Of a stretch of 64,000 nt of DNA, positions 34,481 to 44,383 are shown piece after piece. The notes beneath the pieces are model-generated. The model was not told the DNA's origin and ran no database searches. It saw only the letters and a list, made by a program, of their open reading frames with translations. Each line of letters starts with the position of its first letter. Within the stretch, counting starts at the first letter, position 1. The stretch spans positions 62,001-126,000 of the forward strand of contig NZ_FNDT01000007.1 of the NCBI RefSeq assembly GCF_900099735.1, given 5' to 3'. This DNA is from Arthrobacter subterraneus. Lineage in GTDB: Bacteria > Actinomycetota > Actinomycetes > Actinomycetales > Micrococcaceae. The translations under genes were made by a program, and so were the position numbers.

Positions 34481-36124
34481 TCAGCGTGAACTGACCCGCC
34501 CGAAAATCCCCGCAATGGGTGCCAGTACGACGGGCCGTGCTGCTATCCACGCACCGACAACCAGCAACAGCGAGGCGAAGAAAATTCCGAAGCCCACCCA
34601 GTTCACAGCGTCCTGGCCACCGTAAATATGGTTGAGGTTGCGCAGCGCACCCGTGGCGAACACGAGGGCCACGTGACCGATAATGAAAGCGATGAAATAG
34701 AGCATCACCGGGAAGTGCACGGCCCGCGCCCATTCGACCGGGTAGATCCGGTTGAGCGTCGCGGCCTCGCGGGGCCAGAGCCCGGACATCCGCGCACCGG
34801 AGACCGCAGCGAGCGGGGCCGCGATGAAGATGGTGACGAAGTAGGCGAGCATCTGCAGGCTGTTGTAGTTCACCCAGCCGTTCTCGGTTGGCCAGTCCAG
34901 GGAAATGTATTGGATCAATGCGGACAGGGCGTTGGGGAGGACCTCCCACGTGGTCGGGACCAGCCGCATCCAGTGACCGGTGGCGAAGATCAGCACCACA
35001 AACACCAGCCCATTCAGGAGCCAGAGGATGTCGAGGGCCAGATGAAACCACAGAGTGAGGCTAATCTTCCCGTTGCCCGAAGACTTTTTCGGCGTCCAGT
35101 AACCGGGCGGTCGGGTTTCACGCCGGACCTGCAGCCCCGACCGGATAATCAGGACAATCAGGAAGAAGTTGAAGAAGTGCTGCCACTGCACCCACGCGGG
35201 GAACCCGGGCTCAGCGCCCCCGGGCAGTTCGGTTTCGCCCGGGTAGGTGCTCAGGAAGTCCTGCATGAATCCAAAGGTTACGAGCCAGCGCGTAAGTAAC
35301 ACGGCGGAAAGCGCGACCGCCAACAGACCTGCGGAGCCAAGCAGCAGGCGGGTGGTGCGGCTCCGCCGCCCGACCGTTTTCGCGACGTTCCCCCTGACAT
35401 CCTCCGCGTCCTGATGGACCGGCGTCTGGTCGAGTGGTCCTGTCCCTTCAGGCACTGGCTCCCTAACGGGCGGTGCAGGCGCGCCAACGGGCGGCACAGA
35501 CTCGATGGCAACCGGCGCACGCTTGCTCATCAGCGCCGAGGCCGCCGCCATTCGCTCCGGGGATCTTTCGACGACGGCGGTCGGCGGCGGCCACGGCTCG
35601 CCTCCCGGAACGCGGGGCAAACCGCGCCGCTGCAGTCGCATGGCGCCGACAGGTTCCGGAGAAGCAGCCGGAGCGGAAGCGGGGGCCGGAGCGGCAGCTG
35701 CTGCTGGACCGGCTCCGGCGGATGGAACGGAATCAGCGGAGGAAGCGGCTTCCGTGCCCGCTCCCGCGTCAGGTGCCGCGCCTGGCAGCGCCGCCGGCCC
35801 GCCTGCGAGAAGCGGCCACGGTTCCCCTCCGGGCACCCGGGGAAGCCCCCGGCGCATCGAACGAACCGGAGAGTGTGCTGCCGGCTGCTGCACTTCACTC
35901 GCAACCGGCTCACCCTTTTCGGGAGAGACCTCAGGAATCGCACCGGGCCCGGCCTGCCCACCGGGAGGTGCCGTCGTCCTCTCCGGCACCGGATCGGGGA
36001 GAGACTGACCGGCGTCGGCGTCAGCGTGGTGCAGGGTGGTCGGGACTGCGTCCGCAGGCGGCCAGGCTTCTCCGCCGCTCCGGCGGGGAAGCCCCCGGCG
36101 CACTGTGCGACCGTACGTCGCCAT
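34481..36124 (-). CDS. b-type cytochrome with RGLPR-repeat N-terminal extension
   Basis: 547 residues. The first ~255 are Pro/Ala-rich and carry three copies of [14 protein letters not shown] (residues about 9-22, 91-104 and 166-179; the first reads RRSGGEAWP). The C-terminal half has six hydrophobic segments with four candidate haem-ligand histidines ([33 protein letters not shown]), like cytochrome b561/formate dehydrogenase gamma subunits. It follows etfB-etfA directly, only 3 bp after the etfA stop. It may accept electrons from the flavoprotein at the membrane. The repeats may be docking motifs; that is inference. Confidence 0.85.
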   Translation of the reverse strand: MATYGRTVRRGLPRRSGGEAWPPADAVPTTLHHADADAGQSLPDPVPERTTAPPGGQAGPGAIPEVSPEKGEPVASEVQQPAAHSPVRSMRRGLPRVPGGEPWPLLAGGPAALPGAAPDAGAGTEAASSADSVPSAGAGPAAAAAPAPASAPAASPEPVGAMRLQRRGLPRVPGGEPWPPPTAVVERSPERMAAASALMSKRAPVAIESVPPVGAPAPPVREPVPEGTGPLDQTPVHQDAEDVRGNVAKTVGRRSRTTRLLLGSAGLLAVALSAVLLTRWLVTFGFMQDFLSTYPGETELPGGAEPGFPAWVQWQHFFNFFLIVLIIRSGLQVRRETRPPGYWTPKKSSGNGKISLTLWFHLALDILWLLNGLVFVVLIFATGHWMRLVPTTWEVLPNALSALIQYISLDWPTENGWVNYNSLQMLAYFVTIFIAAPLAAVSGARMSGLWPREAATLNRIYPVEWARAVHFPVMLYFIAFIIGHVALVFATGALRNLNHIYGGQDAVNWVGFGIFFASLLLVVGAWIAARPVVLAPIAGIFGRVSSR

Positions 36125-36127
36125 CAC

Positions 36128-37117
36128 CTATGCCTTCCGCGCAGACAGGGCAGCGATCAGCTGGGGCACTACCGTAAAAACATCCCCGACGACGCCGAAA
36201 TCTGCAATATCGAAGATCGGCGCGTCCGGGTCCTTGTTGATGGCGACAATGGTTTTCGCCGTCTGCATGCCGGCCCGGTGCTGGATGGCCCCGGAGATCC
36301 CTATCCCGACGTACAGTTGCGGCGAGACGGAAATGCCGGTCTGGCCGATCTGGTAGCTGTTCGGCACCCACCCGGCGTCCACCGCTGCGCGGGAGGCTCC
36401 GACGGCCGCTCCGAGCACATCGGCCAACTCCTCCACGAGAGCAAACTGCTCCTGCGAGGCAAGCCCGCGGCCTCCGGCCACAACGCGTGCCGCACCGCGG
36501 AGTTCAGGGCGGGACGACGTCACGGCGCGTTCCTCAAAAGACTCGATGGTTGCTGCGGCAGCGCCCGACGGCGTCACGGACAGCAATTCAACCTGCGGCG
36601 TTGTGGCTTCCGCCCGTACTTCGACCGCGCCTTCGCGGACCGTGACCACCGGTGGACCGAAGGTGGGTGCGCAGTCCACCGTGTAGGCGCCGCCATAAAC
36701 GGAGTGATGCGCCACGATGCCCTCCTCGTCGCGTGCGATTCCGACGGCGTCGACGGCGAGCGCCAGGCGGGACCGTGCGGCGAACCGTCCGGCGATGTCA
36801 CGTCCGTCAATCGAGTTGGAGACCAGGATCGCATCGGGGCGGACCAGGTCCGCGGCGGCGGACAAAGCATCGACCGTAGGCACAGCCAGCGAGGAGGAGT
36901 CGGTGCCGGGATCCGCAGTGAGCGCGAAAGCGGCGCCGAGTTCTCCTGCTGCCTGTGCAGCACTGGCTGCTCTGTCGGCACCGGTCACGATCAAGGCAAC
37001 CGGGGTTCCGACGTCCGAGGCCGCACCCAGCAGACCTGCCGCACTTCTCGCCAGGGCGCCCGACGGCATCACTTCGATGAGTACGAGGATCGCGTCTGCA
37101 GGAAAGGCTGTCATCAT
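36128..37117 (-). CDS. etfA: Electron transfer flavoprotein alpha subunit
   Basis: 329 residues. Binds FAD and, with EtfB, moves electrons from dehydrogenases to the membrane. The C-terminal FAD domain is clear: [64 protein letters not shown], and [25 protein letters not shown]. The start [16 protein letters not shown] at 37117 or 37114 follows AAGGGG, 7 bp after the etfB stop. The typical order etfB-etfA is kept, and a b-type cytochrome follows. Confidence 0.95.
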   Translation of the reverse strand: MMTAFPADAILVLIEVMPSGALARSAAGLLGAASDVGTPVALIVTGADRAASAAQAAGELGAAFALTADPGTDSSSLAVPTVDALSAAADLVRPDAILVSNSIDGRDIAGRFAARSRLALAVDAVGIARDEEGIVAHHSVYGGAYTVDCAPTFGPPVVTVREGAVEVRAEATTPQVELLSVTPSGAAAATIESFEERAVTSSRPELRGAARVVAGGRGLASQEQFALVEELADVLGAAVGASRAAVDAGWVPNSYQIGQTGISVSPQLYVGIGISGAIQHRAGMQTAKTIVAINKDPDAPIFDIADFGVVGDVFTVVPQLIAALSARKA

Positions 37118-37124
37118 CGGCCCC

Positions 37125-37901
37125 TTAGGCGAGTCGGTTCTGGACGAGGAACTCGGCGAGTTTCTCGCCACCGTCACCCTCGTCAACAATCTTTGTCCCG
37201 GCGGCGCGTGGGGGGCGTTGGGAGACGGCGAGCATGATGGACCGCGGGGTGTCGAGCGCCTCGGGGTCGATTCCCAGGTCCGCGGCTGTCAACGTCTCGA
37301 CCGGCTTCTTCTTCGCCGCCATGATCCCCTTGAAGTTGGGAAACCGCGCGGCCGGAAACCGGTCGGTAATTGAAATCACTGCTGGCAGTTCGGCCGTTAC
37401 CCTCATGCTCCCGCTATCGGTTTCTCGGATTCCGCTGACCCGGCCGTCGGAAATGTCGACGGAACTCAGGGTGCTTGCGTGCGGTACCCCGAGCAATTCG
37501 GCGATCATTGCCGGCATCACTCCTCCAAGCCCGTCGGTAGAAACGTTGCCGGCGATGATGAGATCGAAACCGGCACGGCGGATCGCTGCCGACAGGATTT
37601 CGGCGGTCAGTCCCAGGTCAGCGCCCGCCAGTTTCTCATCGGCAATATGGACGAGCCTGTCAGCGCCCATGGCTAACGCCTTGCGCAGCGTGGCCGTGGC
37701 TGTTGTTGGGCCCATGGAGACGACGGTGATTTCCACATCGTCGATCTGGCCCGCCTGCGCCACCGCCAGTTCAAGCGCACGTTCTCCGATCTCGTCGAGC
37801 ACGGTCTCGCTTTCACCGCGCTCGGCAAGTCCTGTCTCGAGGTTCAGTTTGCGCTCGCCGTAAGTATCCGGCACCTCTTTCATCAGAACAATGATCTTCA
37901 T
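37125..37901 (-). CDS. etfB: Electron transfer flavoprotein beta subunit
   Basis: 258 residues. Starts [20 protein letters not shown] and contains [37 protein letters not shown] and the AMP-binding region [22 protein letters not shown]. Pairs with EtfA. GAGGAGG precedes the ATG at 37901; a longer frame to 38057 lacks a ribosome site and overlaps the promoter region. Confidence 0.96.
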   Translation of the reverse strand: MKIIVLMKEVPDTYGERKLNLETGLAERGESETVLDEIGERALELAVAQAGQIDDVEITVVSMGPTTATATLRKALAMGADRLVHIADEKLAGADLGLTAEILSAAIRRAGFDLIIAGNVSTDGLGGVMPAMIAELLGVPHASTLSSVDISDGRVSGIRETDSGSMRVTAELPAVISITDRFPAARFPNFKGIMAAKKKPVETLTAADLGIDPEALDTPRSIMLAVSQRPPRAAGTKIVDEGDGGEKLAEFLVQNRLA

Positions 37902-38034
37902 TGACCCTCCTCGGTGTCTGCAGTCGTCGCCAGCCCCATGCGCCACGATTCTCTCCAGCACGCCCCGACAAACTGAGTGAAGGAGCATTAACCGAAAACC
38001 GTCTGCACCGAGGATACCGCGACTGGGGTACTGT

Positions 38035-38058
38035 TGACATATATCGATACTTGTCAAT
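38035..38058. promoter_or_regulatory. Inverted repeat between etfB and the MFS gene
   Basis: TTGACA (38035-38040) and TGTCAA (38053-38058) form an inverted repeat over a 12-bp AT-rich centre that itself contains the palindrome TATCGATA at 38043-38050. It lies 135 bp upstream of the MFS gene and 134 bp upstream of etfB. The shape would suit an ArsR- or MarR-type regulator; none is adjacent. TTGACA could also serve as a -35 box. Confidence 0.5.
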
Positions 38059-38192
38059 TTCCCACATGAGGGCCGAGCGAAAGCGGGCGCTTAGCTGATG
38101 CCTAATTCAGTTGCCAACAACCCACAGGGATTCCGCAGCAGACAAATCCCCCTGTCCGGGATGACCGCCATGACTGCCCGGGTGGGCTGACA

Positions 38193-39440
38193 GTGGGCCT
38201 CACCCAAAGGTTCACAACCAAGCGGGGCTACGTCGTCACCGGTCTCGGCATCGGGCAGATCCTGTCGTTTGGATCGACCTTCTACCTGTTGGCGGTTCTC
38301 GCCGAACCCATCGTCACCGATACCGGGTGGTCAAGTTCCCTGGTGGTAGCGGGCGTTTCGTTGGGGCTCGTGATAGCGGGGCTCGGGTCACCACGGGTGG
38401 GCGCCCTCGTAGCAGGCAACCACGGACGCACCGTCCTGATCGCCAGCGCCCTGCTGCTGGCCCTGGGTCTGGCGGTGCTGGGTTTAGCCCCCACCCTATG
38501 GTGGTACTTGGGCGCCTGGGTGATCCTTGGGCTTGGCATGAGCGGAGGACTCTACAGCGCGGCGTTCGCAGTTCTGGGACATACTTACGGGCCCGCCGCA
38601 CGCTCGGCCATCACCCTTCTGACGCTTTTCGGCGGATTCGCCAGCACAATCTGCTGGCCGCTCAGCGCCTTGCTGGTTAACGAGATCGGGTGGCGCTGGA
38701 CCGCCCTCGCCTATGCGGGAGCGCACCTGCTGGTCACCGCGCCCCTATACGCGTTCACCATCCCCCGCCGACCCTACACACCGGCCCACAACGAAGTACC
38801 CGTCCGCCCCAGTACCGAGGTTCAGCGGTCCGCTGCACCTCACTGGTCCCTGATAATCCTGATCGCGACCATCTCGACCCTGGGTATGGCTACTGCCACT
38901 GTGATATCGGTGCACATGTTTTCATTGCTGGCAGGCATTGGAATCGCAGGCACGGCGGCCGTGGTCATGGCAGCAACCATCGGTCCCTCACAGGTGGGTG
39001 CCAGATTTGTCGAATTGGTCGTCGCGCGTAAGCATCACCCGCTCTGGACCCTGCTGGCTGCGACCCTCGCCTTGGCGGTGTCCATCAATTTCCTCGGCGC
39101 CGGGCTTCTGGCGCCGGCGATCCTCCTCGTCGTCTACGGGGTAGGCATCGGGTTGATTTCCATCGCCAACGGAACCGTGCCGCTGGCCATGTTCGGCCAA
39201 GACCAGTACGCGCGAATCATGGGCCGCATCGCCCTGCCGTCCCTCCTGGCTCAGGCAACGGCACCAATCGTAGGGTCACTGCTCATTGAAAACGTAGGCC
39301 ACAGAAACACCTTGGTGGTTCTCGGTGTTTTTGCGCTCCTGGCTTTCATGCTGACCACCTTGCTGATGTTTCTCCACCCTCGGACACGTAAGGCCGGGGA
39401 GACAGCAACAAAGCAGCTGGCGCCGACCGCTTCTATCTAG
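38193..39440 (+). CDS. Major facilitator superfamily transporter
   Basis: 415 residues with 12 predicted membrane segments. The loop between segments 2 and 3 (GLGSPRVGALVAGNHGRTVL) is the MFS motif A region, and GLGMSGGLYSAAFAVLGHTYG follows. Arg-rich central loop (TIPRRPYTPAHNEVPV) divides two halves. Sequence is nearest to the oxalate/formate-antiporter or YfcJ-like MFS groups, but substrate cannot be assigned. The start is GTG. It converges on the flotillin-like gene. Confidence 0.88.
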   Translation: MGLTQRFTTKRGYVVTGLGIGQILSFGSTFYLLAVLAEPIVTDTGWSSSLVVAGVSLGLVIAGLGSPRVGALVAGNHGRTVLIASALLLALGLAVLGLAPTLWWYLGAWVILGLGMSGGLYSAAFAVLGHTYGPAARSAITLLTLFGGFASTICWPLSALLVNEIGWRWTALAYAGAHLLVTAPLYAFTIPRRPYTPAHNEVPVRPSTEVQRSAAPHWSLIILIATISTLGMATATVISVHMFSLLAGIGIAGTAAVVMAATIGPSQVGARFVELVVARKHHPLWTLLAATLALAVSINFLGAGLLAPAILLVVYGVGIGLISIANGTVPLAMFGQDQYARIMGRIALPSLLAQATAPIVGSLLIENVGHRNTLVVLGVFALLAFMLTTLLMFLHPRTRKAGETATKQLAPTASI

Positions 39441-39484
39441 CTATCCGGCGCCACGGCTTTCCCGATGAGGTTGGAAAGTGCGCT

Positions 39485-40966
39485 CTACGGTTTGGCTTCC
39501 GACGGTGCGGCTGTGGGCTTTGTGCCGTTGTTCCCCCAGTTGCGGAGCATTTCGACGGCGTCCAGCCCGGTGGTGTCCTTCAGCAGCTGGAATGTCTGGT
39601 GCAGCCCGCTGCTGACGTTCCTGCTGAGCTGGCTTGCACCGTCGCTGGAAATGACGGTCATGTTGTCGACGGCGGACATGGGTGCGGCGATCTCGCGGGC
39701 CACCAGCGGCAGCATCTCCATGACCTTGTTGAGGACGGCGGCGTCGTTGAACTGCTCGTAGGCACGTGCCTGCGCTTCGATACCCTGTGCTTCCGCGATG
39801 CCCTTCTGGCGCACGACGTCGGCCTCAGCCTCACCACGGACCTTGATGATCTCAGCCTCGGCAGCACCGTTGGCGCGGGTCACAGCGGCGGCGGCGTTGC
39901 CGCGGGCGGTGCTGGCTGCAGCCTCGGCTTCGGCAGCCACCTTGTCACCCTCGGCAGTCAGCCGGCGCTTGGTCAACAGGACCTCGGCCTCGACCTGGTC
40001 GGCTTCCGACTGGCGTTTGCGCTGCTCGAGCTTTGCTGCCGCTTCCTGCTCCACGCGGTACTTGTCCGCATCCGCCGGCTTGCGGATCTCGATGTCGAGT
40101 TCCCGTTCACGCAGCTCCGCCTGGCGGGAGGTCACCTGTTGCTCCTTGAGCAGGATCGCTTCCTTCTGCTCAGCAGCGGCGAGCGGCCCGGCGGCGTCGG
40201 CCTGCGCCTGGCGGGCGTCGGCCACTTCCTTCAGCTCGGCCCGGCGGATGGCCAGGCGCTGTTCGGCGAGCGCTACCTGCTCGTCGGCGATGGCGGCGGC
40301 CTCAGCTGCTTCCTGGGCCGCGTTCGCCTCGGCGATCTTGGCGAGCTTCTCGGCCAGCGCGGCCTCGGGGCGGCCGAGGTTGGTGAGATAACTGGAATCA
40401 TCGTTGACGGACTGGATCTGGAAGGTGTCGATCACCAGGCCCTGGTTGTGCATGGAGTGCTCGGCCTCTTCCTTCACACTCTTCGCGAAGGACGCACGAT
40501 CCTTGATGATCGAGTCAACGGTGAGGGTACCCACGATGGAACGCAGTGATCCGGACAGGGTCTCCTGCGTGTAGTGGTCAATCTGGTCCTGCTGGTTCAG
40601 GAAGCGCTGAGCCGCGCGGCGGACGGCTTCCTCGTCCCCTCCCACCTTGATCTGGGCCACGCCGGTCAGGTGCAGCTTGATCCCGTTCTTGGAAATGCCC
40701 TCGATCTGGAGGGTCACCTGCCGCGATGCCAGCGAGATCGAGAACGCACGCTGGGTGAACGGGTTGATGAAGGTGCGCCCGAACACCACCCGCTGGCTTT
40801 CCTGATTGCCCTTGCCCGTGATGATGAGAGCTTCCGACGGGCTCGCGATGCGCAGGGCCATGCGCGCAATGACTGCGGCAATCAACCCCAGAATCACCAC
40901 CGCGCCGACGATCACCGCAAGCGTGATCAACAGACCAATATCCACAATTCCCCCAGGTAGACTCAT
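39485..40966 (-). CDS. SPFH/band-7 flotillin-like membrane protein
   Basis: 493 residues. One N-terminal membrane segment (IGLLITLAVIVGAVVILGLIAAVIA) is followed by the SPFH domain (IASPSEALIITGKG, VFGRTFINPFTQRAFSISLASR) and a long Ala/Glu-rich coiled coil (residues ~215-410, e.g. EIRKPADADKYRVEQEAAAK) typical of flotillins. Expected to oligomerise in ordered membrane patches. No NfeD partner gene lies beside it, which is unusual for bacterial SPFH genes. The ATG at 40966 begins MSLPGGIVDIG. Confidence 0.93.
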   Translation of the reverse strand: MSLPGGIVDIGLLITLAVIVGAVVILGLIAAVIARMALRIASPSEALIITGKGNQESQRVVFGRTFINPFTQRAFSISLASRQVTLQIEGISKNGIKLHLTGVAQIKVGGDEEAVRRAAQRFLNQQDQIDHYTQETLSGSLRSIVGTLTVDSIIKDRASFAKSVKEEAEHSMHNQGLVIDTFQIQSVNDDSSYLTNLGRPEAALAEKLAKIAEANAAQEAAEAAAIADEQVALAEQRLAIRRAELKEVADARQAQADAAGPLAAAEQKEAILLKEQQVTSRQAELRERELDIEIRKPADADKYRVEQEAAAKLEQRKRQSEADQVEAEVLLTKRRLTAEGDKVAAEAEAAASTARGNAAAAVTRANGAAEAEIIKVRGEAEADVVRQKGIAEAQGIEAQARAYEQFNDAAVLNKVMEMLPLVAREIAAPMSAVDNMTVISSDGASQLSRNVSSGLHQTFQLLKDTTGLDAVEMLRNWGNNGTKPTAAPSEAKP

Positions 40967-41105
40967 CCCGCGCACGCTCCTGTGCGCCATATCGGACGCT
41001 ACACCAAAGATTCCCGGCGGCCATCAGCAATTCGGACTATCCACAGCCCGGGTGCGCAGGCGACGGCCGCGCAGGGGGCAAGCGCCGTCGTCGGGCACTG
41101 GCTAG

Positions 41106-41306
41106 TCAGGCGCCTTCGCGCCGGGCATCTGCCCAGCTTTCGGCCGCGGCAAGCTGCCTGCGGGCAGCAGCGACCACTGCGTCCGGCCGTGGATTCCGCC
41201 AGGCCTGCTCGAGATCGAAGAGTGCGTCCGAGACAGCGCGGCGGGCAGCAGCCAGAATGGTTGAATCATCCGCCGGAGCGGTCTGGGTTACCTGGATGGT
41301 GCTCAT
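41106..41306 (-). CDS. Small Ala/Arg-rich hypothetical protein
   Basis: 66 residues (MSTIQVTQTAPADDSTILAA start) predicted to form a single helix pair, AARRAVSDALFDLEQAWRNP and AVVAAARRQLAAAESWADAR. I do not recognise a family. The ATG at 41306 was chosen because sequence further upstream is antisense-like to the region before ligD. It lies between ligD and the flotillin-like gene on the same strand. Confidence 0.6.
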   Translation of the reverse strand: MSTIQVTQTAPADDSTILAAARRAVSDALFDLEQAWRNPRPDAVVAAARRQLAAAESWADARREGA

Positions 41307-41362
41307 AACACCTATTCGTACCCGCGGGACCTTGGGATTTCTGTGTAATCCGATAAACGGCC

Positions 41363-43816
41363 TTAAATCGCGACGACGACGTCGGACGGTTTCTTGTCCG
41401 GCCGCCACCCCCGCCAGACCGGGTGGCGCAGCTTGCCGCCGGACGTGCGTTCGCTGAACTGCACCTCACCGACCAGGGCGGGCCGAACCCACCGGGCATC
41501 GGCGGCGTCGGGGGCCGGCACGTCATCCAGCGGGGCGGTCTTACGGGCCATTTTCTTCAGCCGTGATCCGATCTCCGCGAGCTCCCGCTCCGTCAGGCCG
41601 GAGCCGACCCGCCCGATGTACTTCAGGTCCACGCCGTCCGGGATCGCCACCAGCAGCGACCCCACCTTGTGCGCGCGGCTGCCCTTGCCGGGCCGCCAGC
41701 CGACGACGACGACCTCCTGGGTCAGCGAATGCTTGATCTTCACCCATGACTCCGACCGGCGTCCCGGTGAATACGTGCTGTTCACCCGCTTTGCCATGAT
41801 CCCCTCAAGGCCAAGTTCCTTGCTGGCGTCGATGGCCTCGTCGAGTGTCGCGTCGAGGGCGGGCGGCACCTGGATATGGCCGTCGCCGGGCGCATCCACT
41901 GCCTGTTCGAGGACCTCCCGGCGCTGTGAATACCCGAGGTCCAGCAGGGAGTTCCCGTCCAGGTGGAGGAGGTCGAACAGGAGGAAATGCACGGGAGTCC
42001 GCTTCCTGGCCGCGTCGATGTCGGACTTCTTGGTCAGGTTCATCCGTCCCTGCAGCAGGCCGAAGTCCGGGCGGCCGGCCTTGTTGATGGCGACGATTTC
42101 ACCGTCGAGCACTGCCTGTTCACCATTGACGTAGCTGCCAAGGTCCGCCAGTTCCGGGTACGCCTTGGTCAGGTCATTTCCGTTGCGGCTCAGCAGCCGG
42201 GTTCCCTCCGGCGTCACCGTTGCGACGGCCCGGATGCCGTCCCACTTCATCTCGAACGCCCAGTCATCCCCGGACCGCACGATTCCCGGGGAACCCGTGG
42301 TCGCCAGCATGGGTTTCAGGGTGGGCAGATCCTCTATAGTCCGCTGCGTGAACGCGGGCGGTGACGGCTGGCCGGGTTGTTCCTTCATGAGGTGGATCAG
42401 CCAGTTCTTCTCCGCCGAATCCGTGGCGCCGCCCGTGTGGATCAGGGCAAACCTGCGCACGACGTTTCCGCCCTTGGCCAGTCCGCCGTCCTCGCGGCCG
42501 TGCAGCGTGCAGATGACTTCCTTGCCCGGCCGCCACTTCTCCGCTTCATAGGTACCCGCGTCCCAGATGTACACCTCGCCGGCACCGTACTCACCCCTCG
42601 GGATGGTGCCCTCGAACGATCCGTAATCCAGTGGATGGTCCTCGGTCTGCACTGCGAGATGGTTCACGCCGCTGGACGTGGGCGGGCCCTTGGGGATGGC
42701 CCAGGAGACCAGGACGCCGTCGCGTTCCAGCCGGAAGTCGTAGTGCAGGCGGCGGGCGTGGTGCTCCTGGATGACAAAGCTGTTGCCGCCGGCCTCCCCC
42801 ACCGTGTCCGGGACCGGTTCCGGCGTCTTGGAGGCGTCCCGCATGGAACGGTACGTGTGCAGCCGGTCGCGGGCGCCGTCGTCGTGCTGGTCGGTTGAGG
42901 GGACCGCGGCGGGATCTGCGCGGCCGGTGTCCATGTCCGCCAGCAGATCACCGTGCCCGGCAATGCGTTCAATGACCTGGTGGTAGTCGAGGTGGTCCAG
43001 GTCCGGGCTGTCGAGTTCCTCCCAGGTCCGTGGTGCCGCAACCGTGGGGTGGACCTTCCCGCGCAGGGAGTACGGGGTGATGGTGGTCTTGTTCCGGTTG
43101 TTCTGGCTCCAGTCCAGCAGTACTTTTCCGCCGCGCAGCGACTTCTTCATGTCGCTGACCACCAGGTCCGGATGGTCCGCCTCCAGGACGCGGGCCAGTT
43201 CCTTCGCGACGGCGGACACCTCGTCCGAGGTCTGCTTGCGGTCCAGCGCCGCGTACAGGTGGATGCCCTTGGAGCCGCTGGTGACCGGCCGCGGGTCCAG
43301 GCCCATGTCGGTGAGGATGCTCCGGGCCAGCCGGGCCACCTCGGCGCATTCGAGCAGCGTGGCTCCGGGACCGGGGTCGAGGTCCAGCACCATCCGGTCC
43401 GGATTGTTAATCTCACCGTTCGGCCCGAACTGCCACTGCGGGACGTGGATTTCGAGTGCGGAAATCTGTCCCAGCCAGGTCAGCGTGGCCAGGTTGTTGA
43501 GCATCGGGTAGACGTTGGTGTGGTCGCTGTGCTCGATCCCGTGGCGCTCAATCCACGACGGCGCGGACTTGTCCAGGTTCTTCTGGAAGAACACCTCTCC
43601 CGGCTTATCCTCCGTGCCGACACCGTTCACCCATCGCTTCCGGGTGACCGGCCGGTTTCGCGCGTGCGGAATAAGGCAGTCGGCAACGGCGGCGTAATAG
43701 GCCAGCACGTCTGCCTTGGTGGTGCCCGTCTCCGGATACATCACGCGGTCGAGGCTGGTCAGCTTCAGACGGCGCCCATCGACGGTGACCGTCTGCTGCG
43801 CGCTGCCTGGAGCCAT
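41363..43816 (-). CDS. ligD: Multifunctional ATP-dependent DNA ligase LigD
   Basis: 817 residues with the order polymerase, 3'-phosphoesterase, ligase, as in mycobacteria. Polymerase domain (1-300) carries the catalytic DLDPGPG (145-151) and TSGSKGIHLY. The phosphoesterase motif is HHARRLHYDFRLERDG (352-367). The ligase nucleophile is Lys524 in FEMKWDGIRA, with DGEIVA and the C-terminal oligonucleotide-binding domain (VKIKHSLTQEVVVVGW). Joins double-strand breaks together with Ku, which is encoded divergently 570 bp away. All catalytic motifs intact. Confidence 0.97.
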   Translation of the reverse strand: MAPGSAQQTVTVDGRRLKLTSLDRVMYPETGTTKADVLAYYAAVADCLIPHARNRPVTRKRWVNGVGTEDKPGEVFFQKNLDKSAPSWIERHGIEHSDHTNVYPMLNNLATLTWLGQISALEIHVPQWQFGPNGEINNPDRMVLDLDPGPGATLLECAEVARLARSILTDMGLDPRPVTSGSKGIHLYAALDRKQTSDEVSAVAKELARVLEADHPDLVVSDMKKSLRGGKVLLDWSQNNRNKTTITPYSLRGKVHPTVAAPRTWEELDSPDLDHLDYHQVIERIAGHGDLLADMDTGRADPAAVPSTDQHDDGARDRLHTYRSMRDASKTPEPVPDTVGEAGGNSFVIQEHHARRLHYDFRLERDGVLVSWAIPKGPPTSSGVNHLAVQTEDHPLDYGSFEGTIPRGEYGAGEVYIWDAGTYEAEKWRPGKEVICTLHGREDGGLAKGGNVVRRFALIHTGGATDSAEKNWLIHLMKEQPGQPSPPAFTQRTIEDLPTLKPMLATTGSPGIVRSGDDWAFEMKWDGIRAVATVTPEGTRLLSRNGNDLTKAYPELADLGSYVNGEQAVLDGEIVAINKAGRPDFGLLQGRMNLTKKSDIDAARKRTPVHFLLFDLLHLDGNSLLDLGYSQRREVLEQAVDAPGDGHIQVPPALDATLDEAIDASKELGLEGIMAKRVNSTYSPGRRSESWVKIKHSLTQEVVVVGWRPGKGSRAHKVGSLLVAIPDGVDLKYIGRVGSGLTERELAEIGSRLKKMARKTAPLDDVPAPDAADARWVRPALVGEVQFSERTSGGKLRHPVWRGWRPDKKPSDVVVAI

Positions 43817-43856
43817 TTCCCCAGTCTTGTAGGGATGCGCGCTTTACGCCAGTGGG

Positions 43857-44336
43857 CTACCCGAGCTGGTCCTCGTACCGTGCGACGTATTCGTCCCACA
43901 GCGCCGGGTCCTGCCCCAGCGGGCGTTCATTCAGGTAATCGTCCAGGCCCATCAGGGTGAGGTGCCAGCCGGCCGCAGTGCGGGCGAGGTCCTGGCCCTC
44001 CGAGAGGGTGTTGGTGAGCGTGAGGAGGCTGCCGCCGTCGTCGTCGTCCTCGATCTCCCAGCGCAGGACTTCCTCATCCCAGGTGTAGGCGAGAAGCCGG
44101 GGCTTCTCCGCTTCCAGGACGGTGCCTTCCATGGCCTTCTGGCCGGGGAACTTGAAGGTGACCACGGCGCCGGTACGCGGGAGGATATCGAGCTGGCACG
44201 GGAACCAGTACCTGAGCTTGTCCGGCTCGGTGAGGTGCTTCCACAGCACCCTGGCGGGTGCGTTGAAGCGCATCTCGAACCAGAGGGCAGGTTCTCCATC
44301 GGCAAGCGTCTTGGTAACCATCGGTTCGGAGTTCAC
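43857..44336 (-). CDS. SRPBCC/AHSA1-type ligand-binding domain protein
   Basis: 159 residues of START/Bet-v1-like fold: FNAPARVLWKHLTEPDKLRYWFPCQLDI at the N-terminus, and LTNTLSEGQDLARTAAGWHLTLMGLDDYLN before the C-terminal helix, as in AHSA1/CalC-like proteins. Function unknown. The GTG start is probably leaderless (TACGAT at 44344-44349, 7 bases upstream). It shares a 47-bp divergent promoter region with ku. Confidence 0.85.
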   Translation of the reverse strand: MNSEPMVTKTLADGEPALWFEMRFNAPARVLWKHLTEPDKLRYWFPCQLDILPRTGAVVTFKFPGQKAMEGTVLEAEKPRLLAYTWDEEVLRWEIEDDDDGGSLLTLTNTLSEGQDLARTAAGWHLTLMGLDDYLNERPLGQDPALWDEYVARYEDQLG

Positions 44337-44383
44337 CTAAGCAATCGTAGACCGGCGCGCGTCTTCACTGGTTCACTAGGAAC

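Noticed and set aside
35414-37237. 607-codon Arg-rich frame antisense to the cytochrome and etfA
   Set aside because: Arg/Gly-rich translation typical of the opposite strand of GC-rich genes.
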